Shown here piece by piece: positions 17,125 through 27,284 of a DNA stretch of 64,000 nucleotides. Below the pieces are notes generated by a model. That model was given only the letters and a program-made list of their open reading frames with translations. It made no database searches and was not told the origin of the DNA. The position numbers were made by a program, and so were the translations under genes. Position 1 is the stretch's first letter; every line of letters begins with the position of its first letter. Source of the DNA: Blastopirellula marina DSM 3645 (GTDB lineage Bacteria > Planctomycetota > Planctomycetia > Pirellulales > Pirellulaceae); the NCBI RefSeq assembly GCF_000153105.1, contig NZ_CH672377.1, forward strand, positions 696,767-760,766, given 5' to 3'.

Positions 17125-18417
17125 TTACGTCAGCGTCCAACCATCCGGAATCTGGGCGCCCTTTTCAACGCACGGAATTCCTTCGACCACGGTGACGCCT
17201 ACGTCGTATTCTTTGTCTTCGATCCCGTGATCGTTGACGATGCGGACATTCTTGCCGATGTTGCAATTCTTGTCGATGATCGCTCCTTGGATGACCGATC
17301 CGCTGCCGATGCCCAGCGGCGGGCGCTTGCAACTACGGTGATCGGCCAGTTCCCCTTCGGTCTCAAAATAATCAGAGCCCATCAGGACCGAATCTTTGAT
17401 CGTGACGTTCTCGCCGATCAAGCTGCGCAAACCGACGACGCTGTTGTCGATCACGCAACCGGCGCCGATGCGGCAACCGTCGGCGATCTGGCTTCGTTTG
17501 ATGGTCACCTCGGACATCAAGGTCGGCGGCAGGAAGCGAGCACGCGAGTAAATCGGTTCATCCTCGTCCGAGAAGCTGAACGGCGGATTGGGATTGGCCA
17601 GCGAAAGGTTCGCTTCGTAGAAGGCGCGAATCGTGCCGATGTCTTCCCAGTAGTCGTCAAACGCATGCAATTGGACGTGGCGCGAACGAATCGCCGCCGG
17701 GAAGATCTCGCGGCCGAAATCTTCGTAGTCGGTCTTTTCCAACACGTCGACCAGCGTATCGCGATTGAACAAGTAAATGCCCATGCTGGCCAAGCAGTCG
17801 CGGCCTTGGCTCTTTACGCCGAGCGCCTCCAGCTTGTCTGGGGCCATGCGGACCAGGTTCAAATCTTCTTCGGTTTGCGGCTTCTCGACAAAGCCGACCA
17901 CGCGTCCCGAATCATCCAAACGCATGATGCCGAGCGAACCGGCGTCTTCGCGCGTCACCGGGATGCCGGCGATCGTCACGTCGGCGCCGCTTTTGATGTG
18001 GGTTTCCAGCATCTTGCGGTAGTCCATCCGATAGAGTTGATCCCCCGCGAGAATCAAAACGTAGTCGGTGCCGTATTGCTGAATGTATTTCAGGTTCTTA
18101 CGAACCGCGTCGGCGGTACCTTGGTACCAATCGGTCGATTCGTTGCCGGTTTGCTGAGCGGCCAACAGCTCGACAAATCCGCCGCGGAAATTGTCAAAGC
18201 GGTAGGTTTGCCGAATATGACGATGCAAACTGACCGAGAGAAACTGCGTCAACACATAGATGCGGTTCAGATCGCTGTTGATGCAGTTCGACAGGGGAAT
18301 ATCGATCAGGCGATATTTTCCGGCGAGCGGCACCGCCGGTTTGGATCGGTACTTGGTCAACGGATAGAGCCGAGTGCCGCGACCGCCGCCCAGTACCAGA
18401 GAGATGACATTACGCAT
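17125..18417 (-). CDS. glgC: Glucose-1-phosphate adenylyltransferase
   Basis: A 430-residue ADP-glucose pyrophosphorylase, which makes ADP-glucose from ATP and glucose-1-phosphate for glycogen synthesis. The nucleotide-binding signature LGGGRGTRLYPLT occupies residues 9-21 with PAVPLAGKYRLIDI after it. The WYQGTADAVRKN motif and LAGDQLYRMDY (catalytic Asp) are present, as is the FVEKP activator-site element. The C-terminal 130 residues form a left-handed beta-helix with hexapeptide repeats (IGAGCVIDNSVVG, IGENVTIKDSVLMG). The length equals that of bacterial and plant enzymes of this family. It lies 130 bases downstream of ppa on the same strand. Pyrophosphatase would pull this PPi-producing reaction forward, so the neighbourhood makes metabolic sense. 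Confidence 0.95.
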   Translation of the reverse strand: MRNVISLVLGGGRGTRLYPLTKYRSKPAVPLAGKYRLIDIPLSNCINSDLNRIYVLTQFLSVSLHRHIRQTYRFDNFRGGFVELLAAQQTGNESTDWYQGTADAVRKNLKYIQQYGTDYVLILAGDQLYRMDYRKMLETHIKSGADVTIAGIPVTREDAGSLGIMRLDDSGRVVGFVEKPQTEEDLNLVRMAPDKLEALGVKSQGRDCLASMGIYLFNRDTLVDVLEKTDYEDFGREIFPAAIRSRHVQLHAFDDYWEDIGTIRAFYEANLSLANPNPPFSFSDEDEPIYSRARFLPPTLMSEVTIKRSQIADGCRIGAGCVIDNSVVGLRSLIGENVTIKDSVLMGSDYFETEGELADHRSCKRPPLGIGSGSVIQGAIIDKNCNIGKNVRIVNDHGIEDKEYDVGVTVVEGIPCVEKGAQIPDGWTLT

Positions 18418-18547
18418 AATTTCGACCGAGATTCCTCAAAGAAGTTTGTCCGTGGGCGGGTCTTTTCCACCCTAGCATATCAGTCTCGTCGCCGCTCTGG
18501 CAAGCGTCGCAGGCGGCGGTCAAAGAGAAGTTCTGATGAGGAACGAG

Positions 18548-19105
18548 CTAGCTCGACGGTTTTACATCAAAGCCGCGACGACGTTGCTCGCTATAGCGCT
18601 GCAACGCTTCTTCAATCACCGGAATCGCCATCTCGGTGGGTTGCATTTCGTCGACTTCGACCGTTTTGCCTTCTAATTGTTTGTAATCTTGGAAGAAACG
18701 CCGCAACATGTTGCGGCGATGGCTCGGCAGATCGACCGCTTCGCGATACGACGAATACTCGGGGTCGTTCACGGCGACCGCAATGATCTTATGATCCAGC
18801 TTGCCGCTGTCGATCATCGTCATCAGGCCCACGACCCGGGCTTCAATCAACGTCAACGGATAAACCGGTTCTTGGCAAAGAACCAGCACGTCCAACGGAT
18901 CGTCATCATCGGCGAGGGTTTGCGGAATAAATCCATAATTGGCCGGGTAATGCACGGCCGAGTAAAGAATGCGATCCATCCGTAACAAACCGGTTTGTTT
19001 GTCGAGCTCGTACTTGAGACTACATCCGGTAGGGATCTCAATGACTGCGCAAAATTCAGTCGGCATGCGATGGCCGGGGCTGACGTCGTGCCAAGAGTGC
19101 GTCAT
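18548..19105 (-). CDS. ppa: Inorganic pyrophosphatase (family I)
   Basis: A 185-residue soluble family I pyrophosphatase that hydrolyses PPi to two phosphates. The metal-site signature D-D-D-D-P-L-D-V-L-V is near residues 76-85. The preceding NYGFIPQTLAD and the YELDKQTGLLRMDRIL strand carry the usual phosphate-binding Lys, Arg and Tyr. The C-terminal half includes DHKIIAV. Length and residue order are normal. It follows leuS with a 78-base gap and precedes glgC, all on the minus strand; aminoacylation and ADP-glucose synthesis both release PPi. Confidence 0.95.
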   Translation of the reverse strand: MTHSWHDVSPGHRMPTEFCAVIEIPTGCSLKYELDKQTGLLRMDRILYSAVHYPANYGFIPQTLADDDDPLDVLVLCQEPVYPLTLIEARVVGLMTMIDSGKLDHKIIAVAVNDPEYSSYREAVDLPSHRRNMLRRFFQDYKQLEGKTVEVDEMQPTEMAIPVIEEALQRYSEQRRRGFDVKPSS

Positions 19106-19183
19106 CGTTCGTCCTAATTGTCAATTAAAAGAGAAGAAATGGGCGGGGTCTGTTTGACCGCCGATGGCGGCGTTCGAGTTCGC

Positions 19184-22021
19184 TTATTTGACGACAAAAT
19201 TGACCAAGCGGCCAGGGACCACAATGGCTTTTACAATCTGTTTTCCGACGATTAGCGTTTGGATGCGTTCGTCAGCCAATGCGGCTTTCTCCAAATCGGC
19301 CTTAGAAATATCGGCCGCGACGACGATTTTGCTACGAATTTTTCCCAATATCTGCACTGGGATTTCAATTTCGTCATCCTTCGTAAACTTTTCATCAAAT
19401 TGGGGCCAAGGATGATAAGCGAGCGTCTCGCTTTCGCCCAACACGGCCCACAATTCTTCGGCGATATGCGGTGCATAGGCCGAAAGCATCAACACCAGTG
19501 ATTTCATCGCAGACTTGGGACGCACTTCTTCTTTGGTGAAGAAATTGGTGAATTCCATCATCCGTGCGATCGGCGTATTGAACTCCAACCTCGACAGATC
19601 CCGCGTCACCGCTTCGATCGTCCGGTGGATCACTTTGTTTTGCTCCGCCGTCGGTTCAATCTCCTGAACTGCCGCCAACAGCGTCGTCGTCTCGGCGAAG
19701 TCGTCCACGATCAAGCGCCAGACGCGATCCAAAAAGTTCCGGACGCCGCTCACCCCGGCCATGCTCCACGGCTTGGTCGCTTCCAGCGGCCCCATGAACA
19801 TCTCGTAAAGTCGCAGGCTGTCGGCGCCATATTCTTTCACCACGATGTCGGGATTCACGACGTTGCCGCGACTCTTCGACATTTTCATTGCGCGGGCGTC
19901 GATCTTCACGCTGGCGTCGGCCTTCAGGACGAAGGAATCCCCCTGCTTCTCGACTGCGTCGGCTTCCAACTTGACGGCCGCAACCGGCTCGCTCGTCTTC
20001 GGGTCGATCCGCTCTCCAGCGGCGTCGGTTTTGGTTTTATTGTGCGAAACCCAGCGACCAGCGGCGGTTTGATAACCGGTATATTCCAGCTCGCCCAGAA
20101 TCATTCCCTGATTGACGAGCTTCTGGAACGGCTCGGCCGTGCCGACCACGCCGCGGTCAAACAGCACTTTGTGCCAAAACCGCGCGTACAGCAGATGGAG
20201 CACGGCATGCTCGGCGCCGCCGATGTACAAGTCGACCGGCATCCAAGCTTTTTCTTTTTCGCGATCGATCAAAACCTGATCATTGGTCGGATCAATAAAT
20301 CGCAGGTAATACCAGCACGAACCTGCCCATTGCGGCATCGTGTTGGTTTCGCGTTTGTACTTCACGCCGTCGATGATGGGATACAGCCAATCGTGCGACG
20401 CTTTTTCGAGCGGCGGCTCAGGACGGCCCAGCGGCTTGAAGTCCTCAAGATGCGGCAAGTTGACCGGCAATTGATCAACCGGAACCGGTAAGATCTTGCC
20501 GTTGGGCACTCCGTCGGCGTCCAACTCTTTGAGAATCGGAAACGGCTCGCCCCAAAAACGCTGCCGGCTGAAGAGCCAATCGCGCAGCTTGTAATTGACC
20601 GCAGTTCGTCCCAGCCCGGCAGTCGTCAAATCTTCGGCGATCTTGCCTTTGAACTCGGAAGTCGGGGTACCGTCGTATTTGCCTGAGTTGATCGCGACGC
20701 CGTCAACGGTCGAGCAAACTTTGCCTGCCAAAACTTCGGCTCGCTCGACGTCTTTGGATTCACCAGGATCGACGACGGCGATCACGGGAATATCGAACGT
20801 TTGCGCGAATTCAAAGTCGCGCTCGTCATGCGCCGGAACGGCCATGATCGCGCCAGTGCCGTAACTGATCAGCACGTAGTCGGCGATCCAGATCGGCGTT
20901 TTTTCGTCGTTGACCGGATTGATCGCGTACGAACCGCTGAAGACGCCGGTCTTCTCTTTGGCCAGTTCGGTTCGCTCCAGGTCGCTCTTGCTGGCCGCTT
21001 TGTCGCAGTAAGCTTTGACGGCGGCCGATTGCTCGCTGGTCGTCAGCGCATCAACCAACGGATGCTCAGGCGCAATCACCATATAGGTCGCGCCAAACAG
21101 CGTATCGGGACGCGTTGTGTAGACGCGCAAGACATTGTCGCTCGGTTTACGGGGGAAACCGCCGGCGGCGCGCGACGTTTTCCAGTCGGCCAGCTTGTCG
21201 GCGGCGCCGATATAAAAGTCGACTTCGGCGCCGGTGCTGCGGCCGATCCAGTTGCGCTGGCGAGCTTTGATCCCTTCCGACCAATCGAGCCCCTCCAGAT
21301 CGCTCTCCAGGCGATCGGCGTAGTCGGTGATCCGCATCATCCACTGCTTCAGCGGAATTCGCTGCACCGGGTGACCGCCGCGTTCGCTTTTGCCGTCGAT
21401 CACTTCTTCATTGGCCAGAACCGTTCCCAAGGCGGGACACCAGTTGACCGGGGCTTCGTTCAGATAGGCCAGGCGATGCTCGTCTTGATACTCACGAACC
21501 GCTTCGGCGCCTGCGGCGGAGATCTCGGCCGGAATCGGCAACTCGGCGATCGGACGCCCTCTCTGCTGCTCGCGGTCGTACCAGGTATCGTAAACCTGCA
21601 GAAATATCCACTGCGTCCAGCGAACGTACTCGATATCGGTGGTCGCGATCTGACGTTCCCAGTCGTAGCTAAAGCCGAGCATCTTCAGCTGACGGGTAAA
21701 ATTGGCGATATTTTTTTCAGTCTGCACTCGCGGGGGGGTCCCCGTTTTGATTGCGTGCTCTTCGGCCGGCAAACCAAACGCATCAAAACCCATCGGATGC
21801 AAAACCGATTTGCCTTGCATGCGGGCATAGCGGCAGACGATATCGGTCGCCGTATATCCTTCAGGGTGACCGACATGCAGACCATCCCCGCTGGGATAGG
21901 GGAACATGTCCAGCACGTACATCTTTTCGCCGGAGGGCATTTCTGGCGTCGCGAAAGTTCGCTTTTCTTCCCAGAATTGCTGCCATTTGGGTTCGATTTC
22001 GGCGGGATTGTAGCGCGGCAT
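19184..22021 (-). CDS. leuS: Leucyl-tRNA synthetase
   Basis: A 945-residue class I aminoacyl-tRNA synthetase. The HIGH-type motif is LHVGHPEGY near residue 52 within [12 protein letters not shown], and the KMSKS loop is [13 protein letters not shown] in the last third. An editing (CP1) domain lies between, with [20 protein letters not shown], the leucyl-type hydrolytic site. The start is placed at the ATG encoding [13 protein letters not shown], which matches the usual N-terminus. The frame extends 28 codons upstream, but that part has no counterpart in homologues. Length and domain order are normal for bacteria. Confidence 0.97.
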   Translation of the reverse strand: MPRYNPAEIEPKWQQFWEEKRTFATPEMPSGEKMYVLDMFPYPSGDGLHVGHPEGYTATDIVCRYARMQGKSVLHPMGFDAFGLPAEEHAIKTGTPPRVQTEKNIANFTRQLKMLGFSYDWERQIATTDIEYVRWTQWIFLQVYDTWYDREQQRGRPIAELPIPAEISAAGAEAVREYQDEHRLAYLNEAPVNWCPALGTVLANEEVIDGKSERGGHPVQRIPLKQWMMRITDYADRLESDLEGLDWSEGIKARQRNWIGRSTGAEVDFYIGAADKLADWKTSRAAGGFPRKPSDNVLRVYTTRPDTLFGATYMVIAPEHPLVDALTTSEQSAAVKAYCDKAASKSDLERTELAKEKTGVFSGSYAINPVNDEKTPIWIADYVLISYGTGAIMAVPAHDERDFEFAQTFDIPVIAVVDPGESKDVERAEVLAGKVCSTVDGVAINSGKYDGTPTSEFKGKIAEDLTTAGLGRTAVNYKLRDWLFSRQRFWGEPFPILKELDADGVPNGKILPVPVDQLPVNLPHLEDFKPLGRPEPPLEKASHDWLYPIIDGVKYKRETNTMPQWAGSCWYYLRFIDPTNDQVLIDREKEKAWMPVDLYIGGAEHAVLHLLYARFWHKVLFDRGVVGTAEPFQKLVNQGMILGELEYTGYQTAAGRWVSHNKTKTDAAGERIDPKTSEPVAAVKLEADAVEKQGDSFVLKADASVKIDARAMKMSKSRGNVVNPDIVVKEYGADSLRLYEMFMGPLEATKPWSMAGVSGVRNFLDRVWRLIVDDFAETTTLLAAVQEIEPTAEQNKVIHRTIEAVTRDLSRLEFNTPIARMMEFTNFFTKEEVRPKSAMKSLVLMLSAYAPHIAEELWAVLGESETLAYHPWPQFDEKFTKDDEIEIPVQILGKIRSKIVVAADISKADLEKAALADERIQTLIVGKQIVKAIVVPGRLVNFVVK

Positions 22022-22118
22022 CTGTCTATCGTGGTTTTTGGGAAGCGTCAGCGTGGCAGTTTGTACGTAAGCCGTTATCTTTGTTCGGCTTTCGCCAACC
22101 GCCAAGAAAGCCGTGATT

Positions 22119-22277
22119 CTAATTCTTTGCCCGATTTATCGCAATCGACGGCCGCGGATCGGCAAAATCGGTAGGGGCCGAAAATTGGGCGAAATCTTCT
22201 TGTCGATCGGCGTTTTCATTCCAGAATTGTTGGACGATGCGTAGGCTGATGGCCGGGTCGTTGTTAAACTTCTTCAT
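22119..22277 (-). CDS. Possible small hypothetical protein (52 residues)
   Basis: A 52-codon frame upstream of leuS on the same strand, reading [18 protein letters not shown] and ending in [10 protein letters not shown]. Codon choice resembles neighbouring genes and the composition is protein-like (hydrophobic helix then acidic stretch). There is no convincing ribosome-binding site, and the frame stays open about 12 more codons upstream without a start codon. It may be a short gene, or a remnant of a longer one. Confidence 0.35.
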   Translation of the reverse strand: MKKFNNDPAISLRIVQQFWNENADRQEDFAQFSAPTDFADPRPSIAINRAKN

Positions 22278-22355
22278 ATCTTGTAAATCATGTCGCTGGG
22301 CCTGTGCGACGTTCGATTTCGCCTCTCATTGTATAAACTCGGAAGGCAATCCTTC

Positions 22356-23153
22356 ATGCTCGATGGACGTAGAAATTTAAGGCTGGTCGACACCGATCGC
22401 GACGCCATGCGCATAGCGGGCAAGTTTAACGCCCAATTGATGGATTTCATCCGTCCTCATGTTCAAGCCGGAATCACCACCGGAGAAATCGATCGTCTGA
22501 TCCACGAATACACGCTGGATCATGGACACGTCCCTGCTTGTTTGGGTTATCACGGATTTCCCAAAAGCTCGTGCACCAGCGTCAACGAAGTAATCTGCCA
22601 CGGCATCCCCGGCAGTTATGAGTTGAAGGATGGCGATATCGTCAACGTCGACATCACGTCGATCGTCGACGGTTGGCACGGCGATCAGTCAGAAACGATC
22701 TTGATCGGCGAAGTCTCGGACGAAGCTCGCAGCGTTACGCAGTGCGCCTTCGATGCGATGCACGCCGCGATCGCCGCGATCACGCCGGAGTGCTGTGTCG
22801 CAATCATCGGCCGCGCCGTCGTCGCCGAAGCGAAGAAGCACGGCTACGGCGTCGTGGAAGAATACGTCGGCCACGCGCTGGGCCGTCGGTTCCATCAAGA
22901 GCCATCGATTCCGCATGTTCCGACCCGCGCCACGCACAACGTGTTCCTGATGCCAGGCGTCTGCTTCACGATCGAACCGATGATCAACCTCGGCACGCAC
23001 GAGACGGTCCTCGATCGCCGCGACGGTTGGACGGTTCGGACCAAAGACAACAAGCTGAGCGCCCAGTTCGAGCACACGATCCTGATGACCGAAACTGGTC
23101 CCGAGATCCTGACGCTGACGCAGAATGGCCCGCAAATCGGACATCAGTTCTAA
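22356..23153 (+). CDS. map: Methionine aminopeptidase type I
   Basis: A 265-residue metalloprotease that removes the initiator methionine from nascent proteins. All expected ligands are visible: His in ICHGIPGSY, Asp in [12 protein letters not shown] and again in WHGDQSETI, His in [12 protein letters not shown], Glu in FTIEPMIN and Glu in [16 protein letters not shown]. The start is the ATG at 22356, preceded by GGAAGG at 22341-22346; the frame extends 22 codons upstream but that part is not typical. A strong terminator follows, so the gene is likely monocistronic. Confidence 0.95.
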   Translation: MLDGRRNLRLVDTDRDAMRIAGKFNAQLMDFIRPHVQAGITTGEIDRLIHEYTLDHGHVPACLGYHGFPKSSCTSVNEVICHGIPGSYELKDGDIVNVDITSIVDGWHGDQSETILIGEVSDEARSVTQCAFDAMHAAIAAITPECCVAIIGRAVVAEAKKHGYGVVEEYVGHALGRRFHQEPSIPHVPTRATHNVFLMPGVCFTIEPMINLGTHETVLDRRDGWTVRTKDNKLSAQFEHTILMTETGPEILTLTQNGPQIGHQF

Positions 23154-23184
23154 GCATCTGACAACCAGCATGCAGAAAAACAAG

Positions 23185-23216
23185 AAAGCCGCCTGCAAAT
23201 CGCTGGCGGCTTTTTT
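23185..23216 (+). terminator. Rho-independent terminator of map
   Basis: A 9-base perfect stem (23185-23193 with 23205-23213) rich in GC, with an 11-base loop, continues directly into a run of six T. It starts 32 bases after the map stop codon. Confidence 0.85.
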
Positions 23217-23303
23217 GTTGGTTCACTTCTCCCCCCTCGCTTGCCGATGGAAACAAGAGTTAGGCGAAGCGTCATTCTCATTTTGCTAGCACGGAGAACA
23301 AGG

Positions 23304-23948
23304 ATGTTCTGCTGCGAGTGCGGGTCGAAGGCCCAAGGCAAGTTTTGCTCCCATTGTGGTCATCCTTTGCAAGCGGACGCGTCCGCGCCGCTGACGGAAG
23401 ACTGGGAACACGATGTCCGCTACGAGGCGATCGTCAACGTCGCCGCCGTGCGTGACGTCATCGCGAGCCATGCGCAGCACGCGAAAAAAGGAATGTCGGC
23501 CGAGACATTTCTGTCGATCTGCGACAAAGTGATCGACTCCCCCATTTCTTATGCGGGCCTGGCCGAAGTCGTTCAACCGATGTGGGCCAAAGTTGGTGTT
23601 CGAACCGGCAAAGAACGAGCCGAAGAAATCGCCGCGCCCATCGGTCGCGTCATTGCACGCGCTGTTTGCAGCTTAGCGAAACATGGCCAGCCGATTCTAA
23701 ACGTCCAACAAGGAGACGGCGGTTGTTTGCTAACGGCCGAGTTCCCCTCGTCGATGTTGGCGATGAAGGGAGACCTCAGGATCTCCGTGGTCCGCATGGA
23801 ACAAGGTGCTTTCGTCGGCGCCGAGACCGACATCTCTGGTCAGATGTTTGACTGGGGAAAAAGCACGAATGCGTTGGCGCAACTCTTCGCCGATTTGCAC
23901 AGCGAGATGGGACTGCCGGCAAGCGAGCAAAAGCGAATCGCGGCGTAG
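23304..23948 (+). CDS. Zinc-ribbon protein of unknown function
   Basis: A 214-residue protein opening with a zinc ribbon: C-C-x-C followed ten residues later by C-x-x-C (CCECGSKAQGKFCSHCG). The rest is a soluble alpha/beta domain of about 170 residues, with RYEAIVNVAAVRDVI, a helical KKGMSAETFLSICDK, and a C-terminal sheet including GGCLLTAEFPSSMLAMKGDLRISVVRM. I do not recognise the family of this part. The ATG at 23304 is preceded by GGAG at 23293-23296. An inverted repeat follows the stop codon. Confidence 0.65.
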   Translation: MFCCECGSKAQGKFCSHCGHPLQADASAPLTEDWEHDVRYEAIVNVAAVRDVIASHAQHAKKGMSAETFLSICDKVIDSPISYAGLAEVVQPMWAKVGVRTGKERAEEIAAPIGRVIARAVCSLAKHGQPILNVQQGDGGCLLTAEFPSSMLAMKGDLRISVVRMEQGAFVGAETDISGQMFDWGKSTNALAQLFADLHSEMGLPASEQKRIAA

Positions 23949-23971
23949 CTTGCTACGACGCTTGGCATAAA

Positions 23972-24007
23972 CCCAATTTTGCAGCAAAATTGGGACCTGA
24001 TCCCCTT
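23972..24007. repeat. REP-like palindromic element
   Basis: Two 11-base perfect complementary arms (23972-23982 and 23984-23994) are separated by one base and followed by GACCTGATCCCC. This layout, a tight palindrome flanked by a GGGGTCAGG-like half, recalls REP elements moved by REP-associated tyrosine transposases. A smaller hairpin (23944-23949 with 23952-23957) precedes it. It lies between convergent genes and may also act as terminator. Confidence 0.45.
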
Positions 24008-24313
24008 TTATGCCAACTCACGCTGTCTGGAACCTCGACTGAATAGCGCTGCCGCAATGATTGCGAGCAGCGCGAGAGGAACTGTCAGCAATGCGACGAA
24101 AAAGTAGATCGATGTCGTAGCATAAAAGTTGTGGAATTGAACGTCATTTCGATCATAAGGAACTCGGCCTGAAAGGGGCGCATCCCAGCGGATCGTTACC
24201 TCTGTTCCCTGCATGCTGATAACGCCAGAACCAAAACCAATGATCAAGCCAGCGCCGATGGCGACAAATATCAGCGCAAAGATGATCCAGACGTAAATAG
24301 CGGCGGTCTTCAT
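24008..24313 (-). CDS. Small two-pass membrane protein
   Basis: A 101-residue protein with a membrane segment at about 5-27 (IYVWIIFALIFVAIGAGLIIG), a polar central part of some 45 residues, and a second membrane segment at about 70-92 (FFVALLTVPLALLAIIAAAL). It ends with a basic tail SRGSRQRELA. This suggests an exported loop between two helices. It lies eight bases downstream of the sulfatase gene and is probably co-transcribed with it. The family is unknown. Confidence 0.6.
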   Translation of the reverse strand: MKTAAIYVWIIFALIFVAIGAGLIIGFGSGVISMQGTEVTIRWDAPLSGRVPYDRNDVQFHNFYATTSIYFFVALLTVPLALLAIIAAALFSRGSRQRELA

Positions 24314-24320
24314 GCTGGTT

Positions 24321-25790
24321 CTATTTCGGCTTGGCCGCTTGCCAGCCGGCATCCAACTGTTTTTGCAATTGCACGATCAACTCCGCGTTCTCCGTCAGCC
24401 CGGCAACATTAACATTCTCAGCCGGGTCAACCTGATGGTCATACAATTCGGTCGCGACTACCTTGCCTGACTTTTTGTTCTTCCACGCGGTGAAGCGATA
24501 GCGGTCGGTCTTCATCGTGTAACCCATGATCTGGCGACGCGGATATTGGCTGAACGCGGCCGTTTTCCAAGCGGCGTCCGGCTGATCTAACAGGGGCGCG
24601 GCGCTCGTTCCTTCTAGATGCTGCGGCAACGGCAGTGCGGCCAATTCGCAGAGAGTCGGATAGATGTCGACAAACTCGACCAGCGCCGTCGATTTGGCGC
24701 CAGGCGATTTTTGACCTGGGGCGCGTATGATCAGCGGCGCGTTTGCGTCGTCTTCAAAATTCGTATGCTTGCACCAACTGTTGTGCTCGCCCAACTTCCA
24801 ACCGTGATCTCCCCACAATACGACGATCGTTTCGTCGGTCAGTTTCAACTTGTCGAGTTCGTCTAACAGTTTGCCAACGTTGGCGTCGGTGTAGCTGATG
24901 CAGGCATAGTAGCCATGCTTCAACTCGCGAGCTTTTTCGGGTGATAGATCTCCCTGCTTCGGAATCCCATCGTAGACGCGCATCTCACCCCAACTGGTCA
25001 GCGAGTAGGGAGTCACATTCTTCGGCGGATAAGGATTGGCGGCTAACTCAATCTTGGCCGGGTCGTACATGTCCCAATACTTTTTGGGCGCGTTGAACGG
25101 CAGGTGAGGTTTTACGAAACCGACCGCCAAAAAGAAGGGCTCGTCGCGTTGGCTCAACTCACGCAGCGATTTGACCGCCAAGTCGGCGACGGCTCCATCG
25201 GCATAGGCGTTGTCGGCAACATCAGCCATTTCGGTCGCCGGGCCACGAGCGGCGCGACTTAGCTGCACCCCTCTCAGGCCTTTCGCCCTGGCGGCGTTTC
25301 GTTTGTCTGTGATCGTTTGCAAGTTCTCGGCCAGCACATAACCAGCGCCTCCTTGCGGCTTGCGAGCCGGTTCGCTCCAGGTCGGCGGATCGTCATAGCC
25401 CCCGTGATAGATCTTCCCCATGCTGACGCTATAGTAGCCGTTCTGTTTGAAGTGCTGTCCCAACGTCACGACATCCGGCACATTCTTGCGGAAGTGGGTC
25501 ACCAGGTCATATACCTTGGTGGAGTCGGGCCGGAGTCCGGTCATCAAACTGGTGCGCGACGGCGAGCAGACCGCTTGCTGACAATAGGCCCGTGTGAAGA
25601 CGGTCCCAGCGGCAGCCAATCGATCGATGTTTGGACTGTGAATCTGCGAAGCGCCATAGCAGCCAAGTTCGGTCCGTAAGTCATCGACCGCAATGAATAA
25701 GACGTTCGGCTGGCGATCAGCGGCGCTCGCTGCGGAGACGAAACAGACTGCGGCGAGCAGCGACACCGCGAAAGTGCAAAAACAAGGCAT
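24321..25790 (-). CDS. Secreted sulfatase (iduronate-2-sulfatase-like)
   Basis: A 489-residue type I sulfatase. The signal peptide covers residues 1-24 (SLLAAVCFVSAASA). The formylglycine motif C-S-P-S-R lies at 75-79; its cysteine must be converted by a formylglycine-generating enzyme, which is not in this window. Metal ligands are visible in FIAVDDLRTELGCYG (two Asp) and later in VLWGDHGWKLGEH. The overall order, including SFCKH-like CKHTNFEDDANAPL, resembles iduronate-2-sulfatase. Planctomycetes use many such enzymes on sulfated algal polysaccharides. The ATG at 25790 places the signal peptide correctly and has GGGAG about 9 bases upstream. Confidence 0.92.
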   Translation of the reverse strand: MPCFCTFAVSLLAAVCFVSAASAADRQPNVLFIAVDDLRTELGCYGASQIHSPNIDRLAAAGTVFTRAYCQQAVCSPSRTSLMTGLRPDSTKVYDLVTHFRKNVPDVVTLGQHFKQNGYYSVSMGKIYHGGYDDPPTWSEPARKPQGGAGYVLAENLQTITDKRNAARAKGLRGVQLSRAARGPATEMADVADNAYADGAVADLAVKSLRELSQRDEPFFLAVGFVKPHLPFNAPKKYWDMYDPAKIELAANPYPPKNVTPYSLTSWGEMRVYDGIPKQGDLSPEKARELKHGYYACISYTDANVGKLLDELDKLKLTDETIVVLWGDHGWKLGEHNSWCKHTNFEDDANAPLIIRAPGQKSPGAKSTALVEFVDIYPTLCELAALPLPQHLEGTSAAPLLDQPDAAWKTAAFSQYPRRQIMGYTMKTDRYRFTAWKNKKSGKVVATELYDHQVDPAENVNVAGLTENAELIVQLQKQLDAGWQAAKPK

Positions 25791-25995
25791 CAGCAAGTCT
25801 CCCGGCGGGTTCAACAAGGCAGCGTGAGCACGCTCTATTCTAGTCGCTACCATGGCGACAGAGAGCTATGGAATTTCGTCTGGGGACAGCGAAACGTAAA
25901 TCGTCACTACCCAATCGGGGGCCGAACTTTGTAACCTATAGTTGAGCATCCCTCTAACTGCTAACTGCTTGACCAACGAAATGGTGACTGGGCTC

Positions 25996-27162
25996 ATGGA
26001 CATTTTCCGAAATTGCACTCTCGGGGTCGCTTCCCTTTTTGTCTGCATATTTAGCGCAAACGTGCATGGCCAATGGCCTGCCGACCAGGCCAAGTTGGCC
26101 GCTACTGTGGAGCAGTTGCTTCAAGACAACGCCGTTCCCGGAGCGGTCGTGCTCTTGCGGCAAGGGGACCAGCAATGGTTGCAAGCGTTTGGCGTCGCCG
26201 ATCTGAAAACCGGACAATCGATGCAAACCGATATGGCGTTTCGGATCGGTTCCAACACCAAAACAATGACCGGCGTCGTGATTCTGCAATTGGTGCAGGC
26301 AGGCAAGATAAAGCTGGACGACAAAGTCTCGCAGTACTTCCCCGACGTTCCGCAAGGAGACAAAATCACGATCGCCGATCTGCTTAGAATGCGGAGCGGG
26401 ATTCCCACCTATAGCGAACTGAAGTCGTTCAATCGAATCCTTGACGAACATCCGGAGCAGTCGTTCACGCCGGAAGCGTTGATTCAAATGGGGATCGAGC
26501 AAAAGCCGATGTTTCCGCCGGGAACAGAGTTCTTCTATTCCAATACCAACTACGTGATGCTGGGGGTCTTGGTCCAGCGCTTGACCGGAATGACGCTGGA
26601 GAAAGCGTACGAGCAGCGAATCTTTGCCCCGTTGAAGATGACGCGAACGCTACTGCCGGCCCGGGAGGATAACCAGATGCCGCCGCCGTTTGCGCATGGT
26701 TATTTGTTTGGCACCAATCAAAACTCGGTTTTGACCCCAGAGCAACAGCAGCAAGCCCTGGCCGGCAAGCTCCTTCCCAGCGACGTGACCAATGCGAATC
26801 CGTCGTGGAGTTGGGCGGCCGGCGGAGCTATTTCGACGGCGAAAGACTTAGCGACCTATGTCGAAGCGCTGGTCGGCGGACAACTATTTTCGCCTGCGAT
26901 GCATAAGATACAAATCGAAAGCATTCAGTCCAACGATCCCGACGATCCCGATAGCGCCGGCTATGGTCTAGGCATTGCGAAAATGGGCCCCATGCTCGGA
27001 CACGACGGCTCGCTGCCGGGCTACCATACCTTTATGGGGCATGACCCGAAAACAGGACTCACAATGATCGTTTTGACCAATCTGCAGGCGACCCCGTCTG
27101 GTGGTCAAACGGCCAATATCATCGCCAGAGCGTTGATGACAGAGATGGCGCCGGCGAAGTAA
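25996..27162 (+). CDS. Serine hydrolase of the class C beta-lactamase family
   Basis: A 388-residue exported hydrolase. A signal peptide occupies residues 1-25 (LGVASLFVCIFSANVHG). The nucleophile motif S-x-x-K is S-N-T-K near residue 78 (RIGSNTKTMTG), the second motif Y-x-N is Y-S-N-T-N near 179, and the HxG triad region is GHDGSLPGY near 336. These fit penicillin-binding-protein-like esterases and D-aminopeptidases rather than true beta-lactamases. Start: ATG at 25996 or the in-frame ATG at 25981. It diverges from the sulfatase. Substrate unknown. Confidence 0.85.
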   Translation: MDIFRNCTLGVASLFVCIFSANVHGQWPADQAKLAATVEQLLQDNAVPGAVVLLRQGDQQWLQAFGVADLKTGQSMQTDMAFRIGSNTKTMTGVVILQLVQAGKIKLDDKVSQYFPDVPQGDKITIADLLRMRSGIPTYSELKSFNRILDEHPEQSFTPEALIQMGIEQKPMFPPGTEFFYSNTNYVMLGVLVQRLTGMTLEKAYEQRIFAPLKMTRTLLPAREDNQMPPPFAHGYLFGTNQNSVLTPEQQQQALAGKLLPSDVTNANPSWSWAAGGAISTAKDLATYVEALVGGQLFSPAMHKIQIESIQSNDPDDPDSAGYGLGIAKMGPMLGHDGSLPGYHTFMGHDPKTGLTMIVLTNLQATPSGGQTANIIARALMTEMAPAK

Positions 27163-27284
27163 CCGTTTGTCGACGGATGGCGCAGGATCTTGTCGCTAAA
27201 GCGTCCCCCGGTCTTCGCGACCGGGTCGGCGCAGGCGCCCCAAGATTTCTCCGGACGCGTGAAGAGCGGCCGGCGAGCAATGGC

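Noticed and set aside
17047-18786. A 579-codon open frame on the plus strand opposite glgC and ppa
   Set aside because: The minus-strand genes are unmistakable; the frame is a by-product of codon bias and has no domain signature.
20801-22174. A 457-codon plus-strand open frame antisense to leuS
   Set aside because: Entirely within leuS, which has all family motifs; translation shows only reverse-complement bias.
27207-27225. A 7-base GC hairpin between the serine hydrolase and the small membrane-protein gene
   Set aside because: Short stem with no T tract; not enough to call a terminator.
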